A stretch of DNA of 64,000 nt, from NCBI GenBank assembly GCA_028554645.1, contig JAQOOI010000062.1, positions 310,001 to 374,000 on the forward strand, in the 5' to 3' direction. Source of the DNA: Omphalotus guepiniiformis. Taxonomy: Eukaryota; Basidiomycota; Agaricomycetes; Agaricales; Omphalotaceae. Shown piece after piece: positions 1 through 10,103 of this stretch (the first letter of the stretch is position 1; each line of letters begins with the position of its first letter). The notes under the pieces are model-generated. The model saw only the letters and a list, made by a program, of their open reading frames with translations, searched no databases and had not been told where the DNA came from. The translations under genes were made by a program, and so were the position numbers.

Positions 1-897
1 CTCTGTGCAAGTAGTACGTCAAGCTGGCTTTGAATTGACTCCAGCTTGGTCTCGAGCCCGGCAACCTGAGTGAACAACATCAGTAACTGTACAGAAACAA
101 GCTCCAGTATGAGAAACTTACTGAACCTTGCTTTCCCGCAGGTTTTGCATTGCTGTTCAGGCGCCGAGGGGTCTGGAAATCTGGAAATGCAAGAACTATT
201 TCAGCAGCCTGCTCCGAGGCATCAGCACAATGCATAAAATTGTTTGGGTGCCATTGACGTACCCAGTCAAGAACCGCTTGCTTCTGCTGTGCAGTGCGAG
301 TGTCAACTGAGCGCTGGACCGGAAGTAGAGCAACCTTTCCCTGGTCAATAAGCTGCTCTCGCCGCTCAGCGTAGCGTGGCCTCCGTTTCTTCTTCGTCAC
401 TTCCGAGTCTCTTGATAGGTCAGTCTGTTCTCCTTTGTGCGATCGACGTGCGTCAGCCTTCTGGCTAAGTTGATTTAGTCACGAACTTGACTTGAAATGG
501 AAACGTCAAAAAGTTGTGTTTGCTCACCTATTCCATTGCTTTGGATCAGCACTATATCCCCTCAAGCGATCTTGAAGTACTGCTTTGTTGCCCGAACGCA
601 AGAGACCGAAGTCCTTGCAAAGTGCCTTCAACTGACCAACAGTCTGCTTGTAACTGTTAAATGCACAGAGTCCGACATCAGAACCACGAAATCTCAAGTA
701 ATAGAGCCTACTCACATCTGGATTGTCTGCGTGCCTTCACCATTCTTCACCGGAAAGACGAACTCCACTTCAGCTTCAGGACCAGCAGTGATTGCAGTAT
801 CAGGAATAGTCAAGCCTGCTATCGCATCTTGCAAGTGCCGACTCATAACAGCCGGCCCGTCTCTGCGAAAGAAATCGAATGTGTATAGCACTACCAA
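1..897 (-). CDS. SAP-domain protein, partial (runs off left edge)
   Basis: Multi-exon gene read right to left. Exon 1 (from ATG at 897) starts MVVLYTFDFFRRDG and ends at a GTGAGT donor near 710. Exon 2 contains a SAP motif (VGQLKALCKDFGL, then KAVLQDRLRGYS), a helix-turn-helix that binds AT-rich DNA. A GTGAGC donor near 530 joins in phase to an exon rich in Lys/Arg (KKKRRPRYAERRE, a possible nuclear signal). A GTAAGT intron then leads to a heptad-like stretch (GLETKLESIQSQLDVL) cut off by the window edge. A nuclear DNA-binding role is inferred from the SAP motif only. I cannot tell whether this is a host gene or belongs to another transposon; it lies outside the left TIR of the neighbouring MULE. 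Confidence 0.55.
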
Positions 898-1046
898 ACC
901 ACAATGACGAGACCTTGAACGAGCGGCGGCAGCGCTAGCGCCTGTTCAAGGACTTGGAAGGAATTACTGTTGTTGAGCCAGCCATCTGTGCCTAAGCCTC
1001 CGTTGGTTTCAGCCGCCCCGACGATCGATCTTGAGATTCTATAAGC

Positions 1047-1103
1047 GAGATGTGAGCGAGCGAGATGTGAGCGAGCGAGATGTGAGCGAGCGAGCGAGCG
1101 AGA
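1047..1103. repeat. 15-nt tandem repeat
   Basis: Three exact 15-nt units (GAGATGTGAGCGAGC) followed by a run of GAGC/GAGA. It lies between the SAP gene and the MULE left end. The rest of 898-1343 holds no convincing gene; the open frames there are translations of this repeat. Confidence 0.9.
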
Positions 1104-1343
1104 GAACTGAGAGAGGGCGCAAGATTGAAGGATGGAAATGGAATGGAGGCAAAACGAGAGCAACAAGAGGCCGCGCAAGCGGCAACTGGACTGTGGCGGC
1201 GACTGTCGCCAAACAAACCGGGGCCACGCGAGCGTTTGACGTAAACTTGATGACATCAACCCAAGACGGTCCACCTCACGTAAGGTGACCGGCAGTGGGA
1301 GGCCCGTGACCTCACCGTCTTTATCCCGAGAGAAGGGAGAACG

Positions 1344-1408
1344 GGTCTGCACAGATTTTACCTAAGCGTTCGTCAGCTTTCCAGGCTCACATGAGTGCGA
1401 AACGTGGC
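1344..1408 (+). repeat. MULE left terminal inverted repeat
   Basis: Begins GGTCTGCACAGATTTTA and ends AACGTGGC. It matches the reverse complement of 10035-10099 over its whole length with 11 mismatches and no gap. Confidence 0.8.
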
Positions 1409-1719
1409 AATAAATTATATTCAAAGTTTTTCTTCCGCGTCGATTCTACTTGGCCTCTGGAGCGTGCCCTCGTGCACTCGATTTGGTTCCGCAGTACGCG
1501 CGCGTGCCGCCTTGGCTTCGTTGATCGACAATTGACAGAACAGCGAAGATGTGAACTTCTGTGAGTAGTACCTTTCTCTTCTGCTACCTGTCTTGTCGGT
1601 TGTCCTTCTTATGCTTCTTTCTCTAGATTCAAGATTCGTTGGGGCCTTTTCTCGAGCACAAAATACCAGATGTTCTTCGCAAGAACATTGTCAGCTCTTC
1701 CCTCGCTTCCCTCTCCTCA

Positions 1720-3210
1720 ATGGCGCCTCAGAGACCTCGTGCTGCAAAACCACCCCGTGAACGACGCGCTCGAGGTGCTCAGCCGTCCACTCAGCTCAGT
1801 AGTCGTACCCCTATTCGCCTTCCCTCGTACACCAGCCTTCGACGACAGCAACGACGTAGGACAAATCTCACCACAGTCTTTCATGGGCAGCTGCATGAGG
1901 TCCCGTAGTAAGTTTGCCCTTAGATTCTAATTCTTTTGCTCACTTTGACTCCCATAGCCCTGTAAACAGCAGCGGAGAGCTAGTCGCTGCGAACAATATC
2001 TGGCTGTACATCGAGGCAGGACATATTCAGCTCAATTGCTTCTGCGAAGAGCCAGTCAAGACTTGGTGTGTTCCCGCCCGTTTGTCCAGCATCTACGCCG
2101 GAAAGGCATTTGCAAGCTGTGCGAAGACGCAGAGAAACCGGTGCTCCTACTTCCGTAAGTGCCTCGTTAGAATTGTTGAAGCCGAACGTTGACCAGATTA
2201 GCAGATTGCTTCAACGATATCCGCGCAGCCGGCGCTGCTGCTCTGCTCACCTTTAACTATCTAGATTCTCCGCGTCAAGGTTAGTGACTGCGAGCTTTTG
2301 ATATTTACCGTGCCGACGTTCTTTGTTTGCAGATACTATTGCGCAAGTTGCTGCCACCTCAGGCCCGGTGTCTGTTCAATCCTGTGAGCAGGTCTTTCTG
2401 TCATATTCTGTTCTCATATTGACGCGCACTTCAGCTGATGCACGAATCGAGGGGTCTGCCAATACTCAAGGTTCAGCCAGTGCTCTGAACCTCCCACTCA
2501 ACAATCAACAAAGTGACGTTCGACTGACCGACGATGGAGTTTTGCATTATGATCCGACTGGATTGTTTGAGTTCCTTTGGAACGGTTAGCCTTTCATCTT
2601 TGTTTATGTAGTTCTAGTACTTGAGTTTTGACTCTAAGCAGATGAAACCAGCTACGTTCCCAACTCTGAAGCTTCCACTGCTAGTACCTCCAATGCTCCA
2701 ACAGCTACAGCTTTCTACAACCTCACGTTGGACGATTCTGACGGTATGGGCTTGTATATTGCTCTGATACGCGCCTTTGATTCGCTTTCGCAGAGAATGA
2801 AGTGCCAAATGCTGGGCCCTCCAACACTTTTTACGATCTCACTGTCACCAAAGACACCAGCAGTGACAACAGTTTCTATGACCTTACTGCCGAGGACACC
2901 AGTGGTACGAAGCTTGAGATTCTTGCGCGTATATCTGAGTTGATTTTGTGTTGATAGGCGGTCAAGCTCATGAAGGGACTACCCCCCCTGCAATAGGTAC
3001 ATCCCTGAATCCCGTTGATCTTACCAGCGTGGACAATGTGGACGAGTTGCTGCGTAGTAAGTGTTTGTCGTTGCACAAAGCGAAAGTGGGCTAATATCTT
3101 GCGCTCTAGATAACGAACAATTTATACCATTCAAGATTTGTGGTGATTGTGGTCATCGAGGAGATCTTGAAGAAGATCATGCATGCGAGTGGAGGGGTTA
3201 TCGTTTTTAA
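1720..3210 (+). CDS. zf-GRF-like zinc-finger protein inside the MULE
   Basis: At least eight short exons join in phase at GT-AG introns. Exon 1 (1720-1907) starts MAPQRPRAAKPPRERRARG, which is basic. Exon 2 (1958-2154) carries a GRF-like finger: CFCEEPVKTW, then GKAFASC about 20 residues on, then RCSYF, the C-x-C / GR-F-x-C / C-x-F layout of zf-GRF. Later exons are Ser/Thr/Asn-rich with repeated phrases of the type F-Y-(D/N)-L-T. The last exon ends ICGDCGHRGDLEEDHACEW before TAA at 3208, a second Cys/His cluster. GRF fingers bind single-stranded DNA in APE2, TOP3A and NEIL3; that role here is inference. Its position just inside the left TIR suggests it is element cargo. The frame looks intact. 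Confidence 0.6.
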
Positions 3211-3405
3211 GTGGCTTGGTATTGCCTCACTGGAATGGATGTTATTGCTCAGAAGACCATCGCATATGTATTTCGTCGAACACTTTGCTCACCGCGGTAG
3301 ACTAATTTCAAAAAGCACTTGCTCTGCTGTTCATTGCTGTAGTTATTCGCTAGATATTGTTAAATGCAAGTATTAATGTAATATAAAAAGATTAGGCAGA
3401 GTGTA

Positions 3406-4620
3406 TCAACAGTAGCTCTGCACGCCTCTCAATGTTCTCCACCCCTCCACCGCCTGCTCCGAATTCTCTTCAAACTCCGTCACTTCTCCTCGAAAAAGCC
3501 TAGATCCTCCCCGACCCCTGTGATAGGGCCAAAGGATCAGTATATGCATGCTGGCAAAATTAGACGGGGCCTCACCGATAGTGTTCCAGAACCGCCTTCT
3601 TCAGCTTTTTCCTCGTGTTTTGGTACTCATCCGGATCGAAAGCTCTGCGGCTGCGAAGTGCTCTCGCACGCTCTGCACGATTGCTTGAAGTTCTTCTTGA
3701 ATTTGAAGGTCTGTCCTCGATGTCGCTTGCATGACCTTCGCTGGATGATTTTTCTTCATTTCCGAGTTTCTGCAAGGCCTGTGTTGTCTGTGTGTTGTTT
3801 TGACGTGTCACCCTTGAGTTTGGACACAAGATTAAAGTTAAGGCCCACAGACCATCGGCTGCTCTGGGTGTCGTGAGCCGCCTGACTTGAGATTTAGATA
3901 GCAAACACAAAGAAAGTTTTTTCGAGCTCACATGAAACTGCTGTCTGTGGTAGTTAAGTTCATTCAGCTGCTCCTCTAGCAATTTCGTCCGAGCCTGCAT
4001 TGCCTTCTCCCACTCAAAATAGAATTTCTCAATCTTCTCGAGCTCCGCATCAAGGGCATTGAAAAAGGCAGCCTCTACAGGGGAGAGAAGTGGAAGTAAA
4101 GTGTGCATGGGTATTGAATCAGCGAAAGGACGCGTAGATTGTCGAAAAGTCGAGTTTCCTATGCGGGGATGAAAAGGTATCAATTGCAATGAGCACTCAG
4201 GGACTCAGATTAAGCCTGACATACCTCCTCGAGACAAGAATCCTCTACTGCTCTGACTTTTTGGCTTCCGCGGGGTGGCGCTGCTATTTGTTCGCGGACG
4301 AGTTAATTGGTTCGCAGTTGCAGGCTGCTTTCGCTGACCCGTCTGAGATAGACGAGTCGAAGACGTCTTTCGTGAGACTTGCTCTGTCCGTTCACTTAGC
4401 TCCCACATACCCATCCCAGCATCGTGATGCATGCGAGAGGACGAAGTCTCTTCAATGATGCGTTCACCCACGTCTTCTTCAGGCTCTGGTGTGCCAGGTA
4501 GATGCGTCTGAGAGTCAGAAGGCGATGCCACGAGATTCCGGGACTCATGCCATTTTTGAAATGGCTGTTATACGTTTGTGCAGTCCACGGTAATTGCTAT
4601 AGACAATATACAGTCTCTTT
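3406..4620 (-). pseudogene. SPX-domain relic (SYG1/XPR1-like), no EXS domain
   Basis: Read right to left, three SPX blocks appear in the right order. First is NYRGLHKRITAI near 4600, just after a splice acceptor. Next is FFNALDAELEKIEKFYFEWE near 4050, running to LNYHRQQFH and a GTGAGC intron. Last is FDPDEYQNTRKKLKKAVLEHYR near 3630-3575. These are the N-terminal helices that bind inositol polyphosphates in phosphate exporters. The blocks lie in different frames without introns to explain each shift. After EHYR the sequence diverges and stops at 3406, so the last SPX helix and the whole EXS channel are missing. I see no normal start exon. It sits inside the MULE, so capture from a host SYG1-type gene is the simplest reading. 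Confidence 0.6.
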
Positions 4621-5995
4621 GCTCAGTGATTGAATGATACGATTCGGGGGATTCTCTGAAACATAGGCCCTTGAGAAATCCTCGGAGCTGGCGAAATCTC
4701 CCTGGCATCCAGCCCAGACACAACACAAGCGCGCATCTAAATCCAGCAAAATGTCGTGCAGCAGAGCGGCACTCAATACGATACGGGACACTGCGCGACA
4801 TCTGCGTGGACCAGCTACGGAAAGTGATTGCATGAGGCAAAAATGCGGAGTGAACGCGCTGCGAGAAGATTTGGCGCACTCCATATGGCGACAAGCTGCT
4901 CCTCGAACTTATATCCGCAGCCTTCTTGGACGAGTTGGTGTGCGCGCGAAAAAAGAGACAGCGAGTTGACGCAACTGAGCTGGATAACGCCTTAGAAAAG
5001 AATGAAGGGGAGGGAGCAGGCATGCCAACGTACTTCTTCATGTAACACTCCCACCACATAGACTATAGCCAGCCTGCACCGCGTGGACTGACTGCCAAAT
5101 CTTCTATTGTCCTCGGGGTCCGATCGCATAAGGTCTATGTTGAACGCTTTTCAGAATTGGAGATTGCAGGAACGAGAAAAGATACGCACCGCAGAACGCC
5201 CATTCAAGCGGAATCTCTTATTACGACGCAGCCGTTTTGATAGTGGTTGGGTTCAGACTTGGACCCCTCGTCAGAGCGTGGTAAGGAATCTTCAATGCGA
5301 ATGTTCGGTAGCTGTCGACGAGAATACAAGTTGTCCAGAATCTGGCGTTGAGCCTAGATATAACAACATAGAATTTGAGATTCAAGCCTTCAAAGATGGA
5401 ATAAGAACGAACCCAGAAAGAGACATTAGAGAGGAAGGAGGCAGAATGGAAAGGAGTGAGAAGTCCTACTTGAAAGAAGAATGCGAGGAACATCGCAGTC
5501 AGAACTAGTAGAAATCCTGAGTCAGTGCTAGGTTCTTAGTGACTCGGTGGACCACTAACCTTAGAAACCTTTCCGCGGCGCTGAAGGTACGCTCTCCTTG
5601 CCCTCTGCTGCTCTAGTACGTGTGTTGGTTGAGAGACGGTCTCCCTTCCCGGGTGCTCAGTTAGATCCTATTGGGGCAGAATCTGCTTCCTGAGCACCAA
5701 GGAAGGGGGAAGGCCTCCTGGACGAACGGTACTTGTGCTTGCAGGGAAAGTCGTTCTGTGGTCGCCGCTGCGAAAGAAGAATAAAGTGGCTTCAACAAAC
5801 AATGAGAAACCAACGATACATGCAACCCTGAAATTTCTGATGGAAAACTTAAAATACGCGTCATAATAAGTTGTATTGGTGTGAAATGAGTACTAGGTAT
5901 ACAGAACGATTACTCTGCGTTATTTGAACGTGAGCTGCGTAGCCTGGTGGGAGAACTGAGTCGAGAACGGATAAGTCTTTGAAAAAAAGGGCACC
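4621..5995. other. MULE interior without an assigned gene
   Basis: No family recognised. A 123-codon ATG frame (+, about 5137-5508) is charged and has no motif I know; long antisense frames overlap it. It may be eroded cargo or noncoding. A short T-rich segment precedes the transposase stop at 5996. Confidence 0.4.
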
Positions 5996-8900
5996 TCAAA
6001 GAATGGAATTGGAGTTTTTTCGCTTCTGTCCACGCTCGGGAGAAGGGGCCAACAGGCGACGTTTTCGAGGAATTGAACTGGTGGTCTGAGTGATGGCAGG
6101 TTCTTGAGCAGAGGAGCCTGAGGCCGTCATTGAATTGAACTGAATTTCAGCACTGCGGATTGCTGAAGTCGGGTGTATTTGTCGTTGACTTGATTCAGAT
6201 GCGGGTGTCTGCTGTTGAAGTTTTGTAGACCTCGAAGACAGGCGACCGAGCAGAGCGACAAACTCTTGAGTCTGTGCAGTATTCGGAAGGGACGAAATGT
6301 CAGAAAAGAGGCTTTCAATTCCATGTAGTCGAGGAAGCAAGTATGATAGCTCTTGCTCAACTCGAACGTGAATTTGTTGTGTGACTGCAGCAGCTTGCTC
6401 TCTTGTCCAAGTGGGTCCCTAAAACATCTAGTCAGATGGGCCACAACATGATAGAGCTAGAGGCGTACCTTCACAACAACTGAACCTGAAACTGGCTGAC
6501 TCTCTGCAGTATACCTGGTGGTCACAGCCTGCAAAGCTTGTTCTTCACTCTCCGAGTCTGACTCGTCATCACCATCAAATTCAGGGCCAAGGATAGTCTT
6601 GTCACCTCCTAGTGTCTGAACTGCTACCCAGTCAGTTGAGGGCCCGATGTTGTGCGTGCTTGAAAGAGAAGGCTGAGAAGAAGTGGAGGTGTTGATAGAG
6701 TCTGGAACCTCGTTCGTTTTGAGAATTTGTTGAGCTTCAGCCAGCGTAGAAGGGTAAATAAATGGCTCTGCATGGCAAGCTAGAATCGAGACATCGACCG
6801 CAATTCGGAACGCGCGCAGATGCTTGCAAGCAATCTTTCGGTTTAGGAAATCAAGACAAGTACAAGAGGCCAGCCCAGATTGATGCAGGGAGAGTTCGTA
6901 GCAAGTATTGTTGCTCTTGGAAGAAGTACATGTTGCAAGATAGCTGCTGAAATCGCTGGGTCCACTGCTGTTGATGGTGAGCCTTCGAAGCTTCAGAATA
7001 TCGAGTGCCTGATTTTGCCTTGATTCATCGATTGTCCACAAACAAGCAGAAAGGCCATTGGGTTTTGGAATTGCAGTGTTCTGGTTTTTGAGGCGTAGTT
7101 CGACAAGGTTTTGACCTCCAGAGAATCTTTGAAAACGGTGTGTGAGCCAAGCCTGGTACTCGTGTCGAGCTGTGTGGCGGCGATATACGTCAGGAAGGAT
7201 GCGAGAGATGAGGAGGAATATTAGAAGGTCAAAGCGGAGCCAGTGTCCAGAGCGAAGCCATGAGTGTATGTACATCCGTTTGAGGATACCGTTGAATGAC
7301 TCGAGATGGTTGGTCGTTGGTATTACACCCTCTATTGGAATCCCTACAATAGCAGCAACAGTCACTCGACTCCATTCAGACCAGCTTCGCCACATTCCAA
7401 GCGGCATCCAAATTGAGTCCAGATAGTTGAGATGCTTCAGACCACCTTCAGCGGCTGCCTTTGCGAGAGAGTTTGCAGGGTTTTCGGCAATGATCTTGGT
7501 AAACTTTTCTCTTGACTGATGTATGAGCTTGATTGCTGAAGAGTGCTCAACTGTTTCAATTAGTCTAGACCGGAATAATAAGTTCTTATAAAAATGCAAC
7601 TAGCGAGACATACCATGGCTCTAGTAAAGTGATCTCAGTTTCCACATAATTCTTGAAGGAGTTGTCCGTGCTACCCTTGATAACTTGGTTCCTATAATTC
7701 TTCCAGCTTTGGCGCAGATGAAATTTGCAAATGAGCAATATAGTCGAAGGCCAGACACTTATGAGTGCTCCGCGCTCCTTTGTGTCTGTATCTGTAATGA
7801 TAGAGTAAGGTTCAAAGGATCCAAATTCATGTTCGAGATGTTGTCGCCACTTTGTGAGTAATTTTTGAAGAATTTCGGTGTTATAGCCAGCATGTGTGGC
7901 ACGATTTCCAGCCGGGGCAGAAAAAAGAAAGAAAGCAATAGGAAGTCCCTTTTTGTTCTCATCGACAGCCAGGGCAATGAAGAGAAGTAGCCGCGTGCTA
8001 CATACACCAAAGGTTCCGTCGAGAATAAGTTGGGAGTGATGAGCGTATTTCTGAGCAGCCTGATCCATTCCTTTTGTCGCAATGCATACCTCAAGGCGTT
8101 CGCCAACCGATGATCGAGCAGCGTAGTGAAATATAGCTGAGTGAAGCTCCGACTTGTAGCAGGAAGACTCCGGGTTGAGCCAATCATCCAGATTGTACTG
8201 GGGTGGTTGACGCATATTGATACCAAAGGCTCGAGTCATCTTCGAGTACAGTGTTTTGTGGTCATGGCCAAGGAGTAGATACCGCGTATTTTCCGCCTCT
8301 GTGTTCTGCTTACCCATCCCACGATATTCTTTTCGAGAATACATTTGCTGATTTCGCTCCTGTATAGCAGTCAGACTAGATGTAACGAAGTTAGCTAGCA
8401 GTCATCGGAGTATCAATGCAAATTTTCTAACCTTGCACCGCTCATTAGTTGCTCCAGTGCAACCTCGTAAACGTGTTCATGAAGAGGAATTGGTGGGATG
8501 CGAGTCATGAATGCCTGCGAGCAGGCCTCGTTATGTGTAGCCCACCCTGAGATCCGACTCACAGCTCCATCGTGAGCAGTTTCCACAAGCTCAACATGTG
8601 CCAAGCATCCGGTAAAAGGATACGGCACCCTTCGCTCCCAGATCTTGACCGCAGAGTCCTTGACAGGCGATTTTTTTGCCTGCTCTCGATCCTGTCGAGT
8701 TTGGGCATAATATCCACAAGAGCTGGTGGGTAAGACATGCTGTAAGTCAACGGAGAGATATTATATAGAAGATAGCCTACCATTGAAATAAAAGCCTTCT
8801 TTGCTCATTATTACCCCAAGTATCTGACCACTGTATCTTCCAGCGACCTTCCAGATTATCGCGAGCACCGCGGTCCAGCCCCAGCTCAACTAGCTTCGTC

Positions 8901-9340
8901 TGAGCAATCTGTTGGTCGTTACTGTTATCAATACTATACTCGGAGTTCATGTCCTGAGCATTGGAGTAAATACTATCGATCACCGCTCGTTGATCTTTAC
9001 TGAGTGGTAAATATTTTAGCAAAGACTGAGTCACAATGTTAAGTTTGAAAGTCATATATCAAAAGACAACGACAAGACCTTGGCACCTGGTTTGATGATT
9101 AGGAGTGGTGGTAGAGGGAGATTTAACTCTGTTTGTTGGCCTGAAGGGTCTGGTGCATTCACCGAAGTCTCTAAGATGTTCTTGGAGGGGCAAGATGTAA
9201 ATAACAAGGCATTTGATCAGACGGAAACTTACAACGGAATGTTTTCTCCGTAGAGGCACAAGTGGAGGGAGAGATCTAGCTGCATCAGATAATTCACTCC
9301 AAGAAAGTGACCGCTTGAATGAGTTGGATGATGCACTCAT
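5996..9340 (-). CDS. MULE transposase with SWIM zinc finger
   Basis: Exons run right to left from MSASSNSFKRSLSWSEL (ATG 9340). Order: a fungal MULE N-terminal region (PYPFTGCLAHVELVE, then HNEACSQAFMTRIPPIPLH, about 8600-8440); the MULE DDE core with first Asp in LILDGTFGV, second in SIITDTDTKERGAL and Glu in TTNHLESFNG; a SWIM finger CTCLDFLNRKIACKH near 6800; and a C-terminal exon (to 5996) rich in Ser and Gln ending in basic KRRLLAPSPERGQKRKN. It would act in the nucleus, cutting at the TIRs. The join between the exon ending near 7612 and the next is a problem: the only good donor (GTATGT) and acceptor (TCTAG) create TGA. The coding frames of the two exons overlap by 14 nt, so a disabling mutation or small indel between the second Asp and the Glu is likely. 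Other introns look normal; the N-terminal joins near 9050 are uncertain. Confidence 0.75.
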
Positions 9341-10034
9341 AATATCTATCTATGTATTATTTCAGATTCTGTATGTTTCAAAAAATTTAGATCACATACC
9401 AATTGAATGAAGTCTTTGCCAACAATGACAAAACACGAACGAGTACGTTCCGAGATACTCTGGCTTCAAAAGTCCTTGGCACTGTTAATAGACAGATGCC
9501 TCTTTCGAGAACCTCGTTATTTGACACCAAAACAGATAAATTGCCAGCTCATAGATCTTGTAGATACATCAGCGCTACTTATTGTAAAAGGATATTGCTG
9601 GACAGTGAAAGGATATTGCGCAAGGTCCTTCTAGATTCAATCCAGTCGACTTGTTTCCGAGATCATCGTTAACACTGAAAAAGAACAAGTCAGTCAAAAG
9701 AAGTAATAATTCTGACAAGTACGATACCTTTGATACATATAACTCGGTTACTCCCTGCTTCGACGAGAAAGTTTGGGGTTCAGGTGATTCCAAGAATGCC
9801 CAAACGGAGGTTCCTATTCCGCAGAGCTCCACTTAGTGCACACGGAAACTGTCAATTGCAAAAGTTGGTACCTAAATTGAAGGATCGAGATGCCTTGAAC
9901 CCGACGATCTTCTGAAGGCAGCGCGCGTGTTTGTGCAAAAACGGAAGCCAAACCGCTCTGTCGCGCTTCTCGCGACGAGGGCCGGAGGTAGGATGCAAAT
10001 AGTATATCTCTCGGACGTTCGCATGGACATTTTC
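9341..10034. other. MULE right subterminal region
   Basis: Between the transposase start and the right TIR. Only short open frames on both strands, none with recognisable content. Confidence 0.4.
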
Positions 10035-10099
10035 GCCACGTTCTACGCTCACGTGAGCCTGGGAGTCTGACTAACGCTTAGCTAAAATCTGTGCGGACC
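10035..10099 (-). repeat. MULE right terminal inverted repeat
   Basis: Inverted partner of 1344-1408. It ends 5 nt short of the first ATG of the SAE2-like gene, so the promoter region of that gene now consists of transposon sequence. Confidence 0.8.
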
Positions 10100-10103
10100 A
10101 GAA

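Larger units (their letters stand above)
1344..10099. mobile_element. Mutator-like DNA transposon (MULE), about 8.76 kb, with passenger genes
   Basis: Bounded by two inverted 65-nt repeats (1344-1408 and 10035-10099) that align without gaps at 54 of 65 positions and share the cores GCACAGATTTTA, CTAAGCGTT and CCAGGCTCAC. Inside is a MULE/SWIM transposase (5996-9340, -), which explains mobility. Two other host-like units are also inside: a zf-GRF-like multi-exon gene (+) and an SPX relic (-). Fungal MULEs usually make 8-11 nt target duplications; I see no clear one here (left flank ends GGAGAACG, right flank begins AGAAATGC). That fits an old insertion or slightly misplaced ends. TIR divergence of about 17 percent also points to age. 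Confidence 0.75.

Noticed and set aside
891..1352. 153-codon minus frame and overlapping frames rich in SLARSH/ERDVSE
   Set aside because: They only translate the 15-nt tandem repeat; no splice logic and no domain.
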